From Candidatus Muproteobacteria bacterium (GTDB lineage: Bacteria; Pseudomonadota; Gammaproteobacteria; Acidiferrobacterales; Sulfurifustaceae): a stretch of DNA of 7,880 bases. Below are positions 6,641 through 7,880 of the stretch, one piece after another (position 1 is the first letter of the stretch; every line of letters begins with the position of its first letter). The notes beneath the pieces are model-generated. The model ran no database searches, was not told where the DNA came from, and saw only the letters and a list, made by a program, of their open reading frames with translations. The stretch is taken from positions 1 through 7,880 of the forward strand of contig JAHFQD010000076.1 in NCBI GenBank assembly GCA_023266455.1. The letters are read 5' to 3'. The translations under genes and the position numbers were made by a program.

Positions 6641-7880
6641 AAAAAAAGCCGTCCATCGTTTCCGTTCCAGGCAGGATTTGTAGACCGTGTGTTCGCGGCA
6701 ACCCAATGTTTAAGGTCAGCGGTTGTTCGATTGCGTCGGCGTGGCGCGTGAGGAACGCCGATATCTGTTTTTCGTTTTCCGCGGCGAACACGGAGCAAGT
6801 AACGTACAACAGCTTACCGCCCGATCGCAGTAACGGCCACAGCGCGTTTAGCAGTCGCGCTTGCGTGGTGGTGAGCGCGGACAGATCTTCGGGGCGACGG
6901 CGTAGCTTGATATCCGGATGCCGACGAATAACACCGGATGCGGAACAAGGAGCGTCGAGGAGAATACGATCGAACGGGTTACCATCCCACCAATTTTCGG
7001 GAATCGCGGCGTCGGCGGTGCGCACGGCGGCGCCAAGCCGTAAGCGTTGCAGATTTTGCTCGATCATCGCCGTGCGCTTTTCATCGGCGTCGATGGCGAT
7101 CAGTTTGACGTCCGGCGTGCGTTCTAAAATGTGCGCGGTTTTTCCGCCTGGAGCGGCACAGGCGTCGAGCACATGCTCGCCGTGCTGCGCATCGAGAAAG
7201 CTGGCCGCGAGTTGGGCCGCGCCGTCTTGCACCGACACATCACCATCGGCGAATCCTGGTAATGCCGCGACGGGCACCGGTGTGTCGAGAATGATGGTCC
7301 CATCGCCAAGCTCCGTCACGCGCGCGAACAAGCCGGCCGTATTAAGACGGTCTAAATACGTCTCTCTCGATTGACGCTGCAAGTTGACGCGCAACACCAT
7401 GGGCGCTCGCTCATTGTTCGCGCTAACGATTTGTTCCCATTTGTCCGGATAGTCGTTCCGCAGTGTTTCGACCAACCAGGCGGGATGGCTAAAACGCGCG
7501 GCCGGATCGCGTGCGACAATGCCATCGGCGCGACCGGGGCTGCGTAAATAAGAACGCAAACAAGCGTTGATCACACCCTTGGCCCAAGATTTCCCGAGGG
7601 CGTTTACCGCCTCGACGGTTTCGTCGACGGCGGCATGCGACGCGACGCGCATGAAACGCAGTTGATACAAACCGATAAGCAGAAGCAGCCGCAGATCCAA
7701 ATCTTTGGCTTTAAACGGCTTCTTTTCGAGTAGCTGCGAAGCGATGGCGTCGAGTTGGCCATACCACCGAAGCGTGCCATAGGACATTTCTTGCACTAAG
7801 GCGCCGTCGAGTCCACGGCGTGAGAATTCTTCTTCCAGCGCAGCGTCGAGATAACGCCGTTGCTCGATCACTTTGCGCAG
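6618..7880 (-). CDS. rsmB: 16S rRNA (cytosine-967-C5) methyltransferase RsmB (5' end cut by window edge)
   Basis: This cytoplasmic SAM-dependent enzyme makes m5C at position 967 of 16S rRNA. The frame runs open off the right edge (L-R-K-V-I-E-Q...), and the GTG at 7869-7871 is an internal valine, because the family's N-terminal VLxxGxSLDxAL helix is already under way there. Only a short N-terminal piece is missing; 420 codons are visible. Numbering from the V at 7871, a NusB-like RNA-binding domain covers about 1-125. The catalytic domain has the SAM motif VLDACAAPGGKT (234-245), the acidic AIDADE motif (259-264), DAPCSASG (306-313) with C309, and VTCS (357-360) with C359. In m5C RNA methyltransferases the TCS cysteine is the nucleophile and the PC cysteine helps release product. 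The C-terminus DGFFYAC is typical. It is the most upstream visible gene of the block and its promoter is outside the window. Confidence 0.95.
   Translation of the reverse strand: MRKVIEQRRYLDAALEEEFSRRGLDGALVQEMSYGTLRWYGQLDAIASQLLEKKPFKAKDLDLRLLLLIGLYQLRFMRVASHAAVDETVEAVNALGKSWAKGVINACLRSYLRSPGRADGIVARDPAARFSHPAWLVETLRNDYPDKWEQIVSANNERAPMVLRVNLQRQSRETYLDRLNTAGLFARVTELGDGTIILDTPVPVAALPGFADGDVSVQDGAAQLAASFLDAQHGEHVLDACAAPGGKTAHILERTPDVKLIAIDADEKRTAMIEQNLQRLRLGAAVRTADAAIPENWWDGNPFDRILLDAPCSASGVIRRHPDIKLRRRPEDLSALTTTQARLLNALWPLLRSGGKLLYVTCSVFAAENEKQISAFLTRHADAIEQPLTLNIGLPRTHGLQILPGTETMDGFFYACIEKR

Noticed and set aside
6639..6650. T-run (GGCTTTTTTTATG on the minus strand) at the rsmB/DUF4390 overlap as a programmed frameshift site
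   Set aside because: It encodes the conserved Gly-Phe-Phe-Tyr near the RsmB C-terminus, RsmB ends normally 23 nt into the overlap, and DUF4390 has its own ATG and signal peptide, so no frameshift is needed.
6706..7374. 222-codon plus-strand frame opposite rsmB
   Set aside because: It is Ser/Arg/Ala-rich and sits opposite the conserved SAM-binding and catalytic motifs of RsmB; it is a shadow frame.

Overview
The window reads as an ordinary Pseudomonadota (proteobacterial) chromosome, most likely beta- or gamma-proteobacterial. The evidence is a lipid A late acyltransferase, which implies a Gram-negative outer membrane, and the gene order rsmB - DUF4390 - ntrY - ntrX, which I know mainly from beta- and some gamma-proteobacteria. 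The genus cannot be named from this sequence. Most of the window is GC-rich; the gene at 513-1850 and the spacer behind it (1851-2062) are visibly richer in A+T.

Layout. At the left edge, on the + strand, is the C-terminal half of an LpxL/HtrB-type acyltransferase (1-450). Everything else lies on the - strand. A convergent gene (513-1850) encodes a 445-residue protein ending in a bulb-type (B-)lectin domain. A near-ideal intrinsic terminator (454-495) closes it in the short gap between the two genes. A spacer of about 210 bases (1851-2062) separates it from a tightly packed block read right to left: rsmB (cut by the right edge), a DUF4390 exported protein, the sensor kinase ntrY, the response regulator ntrX and a small TPR protein. 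Every junction in this block overlaps, by 23 nt, 19-46 nt depending on the ntrY start, 4 nt (ATGA) and 1 nt (TAATG). It is therefore almost certainly one transcript with translational coupling. Its promoter lies outside the window.

How the genes work together. NtrY is a membrane histidine kinase with four predicted membrane segments, HAMP, PAS and kinase domains, and it should phosphorylate the receiver domain of NtrX. RsmB modifies 16S rRNA and probably shares only the transcript. The DUF4390 and TPR proteins are uncharacterised; their position makes them candidate accessories of the NtrYX system.

Points worth a second look. (1) NtrX keeps its receiver, Walker A lysine, arginine-finger region and Fis-type helix-turn-helix, but lacks the sigma54-contact GAFTGA loop and has a Walker B reading S-D instead of D-E and an altered sensor I. 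It probably does not act as a sigma54 ATPase activator. (2) The lectin-domain protein has no recognisable export signal, an N-terminal and middle region I do not recognise, short Y-[IV] repeats, and degenerate sugar-binding motifs in all three lectin subdomains. It is the most accessory-looking gene here. I see no tRNA, rRNA, CRISPR array, insertion sequence or attachment site.
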